DNA of 9,104 bases from positions 1 through 9,104 of the forward strand of contig JABJOR010000305.1 in NCBI GenBank assembly GCA_018664265.1, written 5' to 3'. This document shows positions 7,162 through 9,104 of the stretch, one piece after another. The notes beneath the pieces were generated by a model, which saw only the letters and a program-made list of their open reading frames with translations, had not been told where the DNA came from and did no database searches. Each line of letters begins with the position of its first letter. The first letter of the stretch is position 1. The DNA comes from Rhodospirillales bacterium (lineage in GTDB: Bacteria > Pseudomonadota > Alphaproteobacteria > Rhodospirillales > Casp-alpha2). The position numbers and the translations under genes were made by a program.

Positions 7162-8799
7162 TTGTCGGCTATGCAAGCACAATTGCGAAACGCGATTTAT
7201 AACACCAGTGTCTATGATTGGTCGTTGCGTGGCAGTGTGCCTGAACGCCTTCGCGGTATTCCGCCAGAACCATTGTCGGCAGTGCTTTCTGGAAATTCCA
7301 ATGCCGGGCGGGAAATCCTAAATGGGAACTATAATTTACTGGGGCACGCTCACCATTTGGGTGATTTACCCTGGCGCAATACCCGCCTGTCCGAACAACA
7401 AATACGTATATTGCACCGCTTTGAATTTCTCGCCGATTTAAAATCTTTTGGCACGGACGACGCTGCCGATAAAGGCCGAGAACTAATGACCCGCTGGATC
7501 AACGATTTTGGGCGCTGGCGCGTCGACGCCTGGCGACCGGAAGTAACCGGCGGACGATTAGTCAATTGGCTGCGAACATTTGACTTCCTGCACAATAAAG
7601 ATCACCCGGGATTCGAGATGACGTTTCTGGAATCCTGCGCCGTTCAAATTCGCCACTTATCACGCTCCATTGAAGATACGCCACCAGACCAGCAAGCTGT
7701 TGAGGCCGCTGAAGGATTGATCCTCGGTGCCATATGCTTGAACGGTATGGAAACAGTTTTAGAAAATGGGCTGGCTGCGCTGGAGATCGCACTGGAGCGA
7801 CAAATTCTCGCCGATGGTGGACACTTCCAACGCAACCCGACAGTCCAGTATCAGGTTCTGTTGCGACTGGTGCGCATCCGCGACACTTTGAGCGCGGCCC
7901 AACTGGATGTTCCGCACACCCTGCAAGTCACCATAGATCGCATGGTTCCCATGCTACGCGCTTACCGTCACACCGACGGACGGCTGGCCCTGTTCAATGG
8001 ATCCACCGAGGGCAACGACGAGGCCATAAACCAACTGCTTAAAAAATCCGGCACCAAGGCGAGATCCCTGTCCAATGCACCCCACACCGGATTTCAGCGC
8101 GCCGAAACAAAACACAGCGCCCTGATCACCGATGCCGGGGCGGCTGTGGTATCGGGAGCCAATCTGGGTGCTCATGCCGGGCTGCTCAGCTTCGAATTCT
8201 CCCACAAGAACCACCGCTTGATCGTCAATTGTGGCGCCAGTGCCGACCGTGATGATAACTGGCATACAGCCTTGCGTGCAACGGCGGCGCACTCCACAGT
8301 TTGCGTCAACGATACCAACGCCCTTGAAGTTCGCGAAAGCGGAGAGCTTGGCGTTATCGACACCCACGTCACCAGCAGGCGCAGTGAATCGGACGGCTCT
8401 ACATTTTTGCAAATGCGCCACGACGGCTATCGGAAATTATTCGGGCTGGTTCATGCCCGCGATATTTATATCTCTGCCGCCGGGGACGATTTGCGCGGTT
8501 GCGATACGTTAAAGCTGATGATGGATTATATGGGCAGCCACGCCAAGGATTTCGCTGTGCGTTTCCACCTGCACCCGGAAATCAGCGCCGAGCTGTCCGG
8601 CAATAAAAAATCTGCCATCCTGAAAGTCTCCAACCGGGAAGGCTGGCGCTTCAGGTGCTCCGGCGGCGACCTCAGTATTGAGGAAAGCGTTTACCTCGGC
8701 ATCCAGCACCGCAAACGCCGAACCTCACAACTGGTGATTTCCGGTCTGGTAAATCAACAAGACGTCGAAGTTAAGTGGTCGTTGATTAAGGAAGGCTAA
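7162..8799 (+). CDS. Heparinase II/III family protein (putative polysaccharide lyase)
   Basis: A 545-residue protein in the usual length range of this alphaproteobacterial family. The first half is the alpha/alpha-toroid part: YDWSLRGSVPERLRG, NLLGHAHHLGDLPW, RWRVDAWRPEVTGGRLVNWL, then GGHFQRNPTVQYQ with His221. The second half is the beta-sandwich heparinase II/III-like domain: HAGLLSFEFSHKNHRLIVNCG, in part, and TAAHSTVCVND with His377. By family knowledge, such His residues contribute to lyase or metal sites, but the activity and substrate of this rsmB-linked group are not established to my knowledge. No signal peptide is visible, which is odd for a lyase meant to meet polymer outside the cytoplasm. 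Start at TTG 7162 is chosen on ribosome binding site spacing; ATG 7171 would remove only three residues. The gene follows rsmB, as is common in Alphaproteobacteria, and ends 3 bp before a convergent cupin gene. Confidence 0.9.
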   Translation: MSAMQAQLRNAIYNTSVYDWSLRGSVPERLRGIPPEPLSAVLSGNSNAGREILNGNYNLLGHAHHLGDLPWRNTRLSEQQIRILHRFEFLADLKSFGTDDAADKGRELMTRWINDFGRWRVDAWRPEVTGGRLVNWLRTFDFLHNKDHPGFEMTFLESCAVQIRHLSRSIEDTPPDQQAVEAAEGLILGAICLNGMETVLENGLAALEIALERQILADGGHFQRNPTVQYQVLLRLVRIRDTLSAAQLDVPHTLQVTIDRMVPMLRAYRHTDGRLALFNGSTEGNDEAINQLLKKSGTKARSLSNAPHTGFQRAETKHSALITDAGAAVVSGANLGAHAGLLSFEFSHKNHRLIVNCGASADRDDNWHTALRATAAHSTVCVNDTNALEVRESGELGVIDTHVTSRRSESDGSTFLQMRHDGYRKLFGLVHARDIYISAAGDDLRGCDTLKLMMDYMGSHAKDFAVRFHLHPEISAELSGNKKSAILKVSNREGWRFRCSGGDLSIEESVYLGIQHRKRRTSQLVISGLVNQQDVEVKWSLIKEG

Positions 8800-8802
8800 A
8801 GC

Positions 8803-9104
8803 CTAAACCCGCCCATAGGTATCTTCTGTGCGCACGATATCGTCTTCGCCCAGGTACGCCCCGGACTGGACTTCGATAATACGTAAGAGATCATCGAACG
8901 GATTTTCCAGTCGGTGGGTTGCGCCGATGGGGATATAAACAGATTCGTTGACCTGCAAATCCATAACATCTTCGTTGCGGGTAACGCGGGCGCAGCCTTC
9001 GACCACGACCCAGTGCTCGGCGCGATGGTGGTGGAATTGCAGGCTGATGGAAGCGCCCGGTTTCAAGCAAATCTGTTTGACCTGATAGCGCCGTCCGGCA
9101 CCGA
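8803..9104 (-). CDS. Mannose-6-phosphate isomerase type II / mannose-1-phosphate guanylyltransferase C-terminal cupin domain, 5' end missing
   Basis: The frame is open to the window end, giving 100 C-terminal residues and a TAG at 8805-8803. The sequence matches the C-terminal cupin of ManC/AlgA/CpsB enzymes: [18 protein letters not shown]; metal-binding cupin motif 1 with HHHRAEHW; the [13 protein letters not shown] motif 2; and the characteristic [14 protein letters not shown]...YGR end. In full-length enzymes this domain isomerises fructose-6-phosphate to mannose-6-phosphate while the N-terminal part makes GDP-mannose for surface polysaccharides. Small stand-alone cupins of the same type exist, and the missing 5' part decides between the two. 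The gene is convergent to the heparinase-family gene with a 3-bp gap and no hairpin terminator between. Confidence 0.88.
   Translation of the reverse strand, partial: GAGRRYQVKQICLKPGASISLQFHHHRAEHWVVVEGCARVTRNEDVMDLQVNESVYIPIGATHRLENPFDDLLRIIEVQSGAYLGEDDIVRTEDTYGRV

Noticed and set aside
7954..8421. A 155-codon minus-strand open frame opposite the heparinase-family gene
   Set aside because: It is antisense to a gene with clear family motifs and shows no domain of its own.
8794..8805. AGGCTAAAGCCT palindrome between the convergent stops, considered as a bidirectional terminator
   Set aside because: The stem is only 5 bp with a 2-base loop and there is no T run, so it cannot form a working hairpin.

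Overview
The window looks like chromosome from an alphaproteobacterium, probably Rhodospirillales-like; the order is a guess. The evidence is the protein families and their arrangement: a Tat-exported family 5 binding protein, an SDHAF4/DUF1674 protein, a TolB-like/TPR protein, and rsmB followed directly by a heparinase II/III-family gene, an order common in Alphaproteobacteria. No tRNA, rRNA, insertion sequence, CRISPR array or phage gene was seen.

Left part (1-2460, + strand): the 3' part of an M20-family amidohydrolase (N-carbamoyl-amino-acid hydrolase / allantoate amidohydrolase type), then a complete Tat-signal ABC transporter binding protein, closed by a strong intrinsic terminator at 2427-2459. 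This reads as the end of an uptake-and-hydrolysis operon for peptide-like or ureido compounds. The ABC permease and ATPase genes are not in the window.

Middle (2460-3376): about 200 bases without a gene, then an AT-rich gene for a small stand-alone DnaB-like RecA-fold ATPase. Its 3' end overlaps the end of the convergent tauE-like gene by 17 bp. Base composition shifts near here: sampled lines are about 30-43% GC to the left and about 55-65% to the right.

Minus-strand cluster (5660 down to 3360): a 52-residue SDHAF4-family gene, a 455-residue TolB-like/TPR protein, and a TauE/SafE permease. Gaps are 24 and 6 bp, so this is probably one operon. The small SDHAF4 gene is easily missed.

Right part (5760-9104): rsmB (16S rRNA m5C967 methyltransferase) is transcribed away from that operon. 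A heparinase II/III-family gene follows, starting at TTG. Convergent to it, with a 3-bp gap, is the C-terminal cupin half of a mannose-6-phosphate isomerase / mannose-1-phosphate guanylyltransferase (ManC/AlgA type), cut by the window end.

Most of the window is recognisable housekeeping or transport. The parts least explained by known biology are the mini DnaB-like ATPase and the TolB-like/TPR protein coupled to a TauE exporter behind an SDH assembly factor. No clearly new multi-gene system can be demonstrated from the sequence alone.
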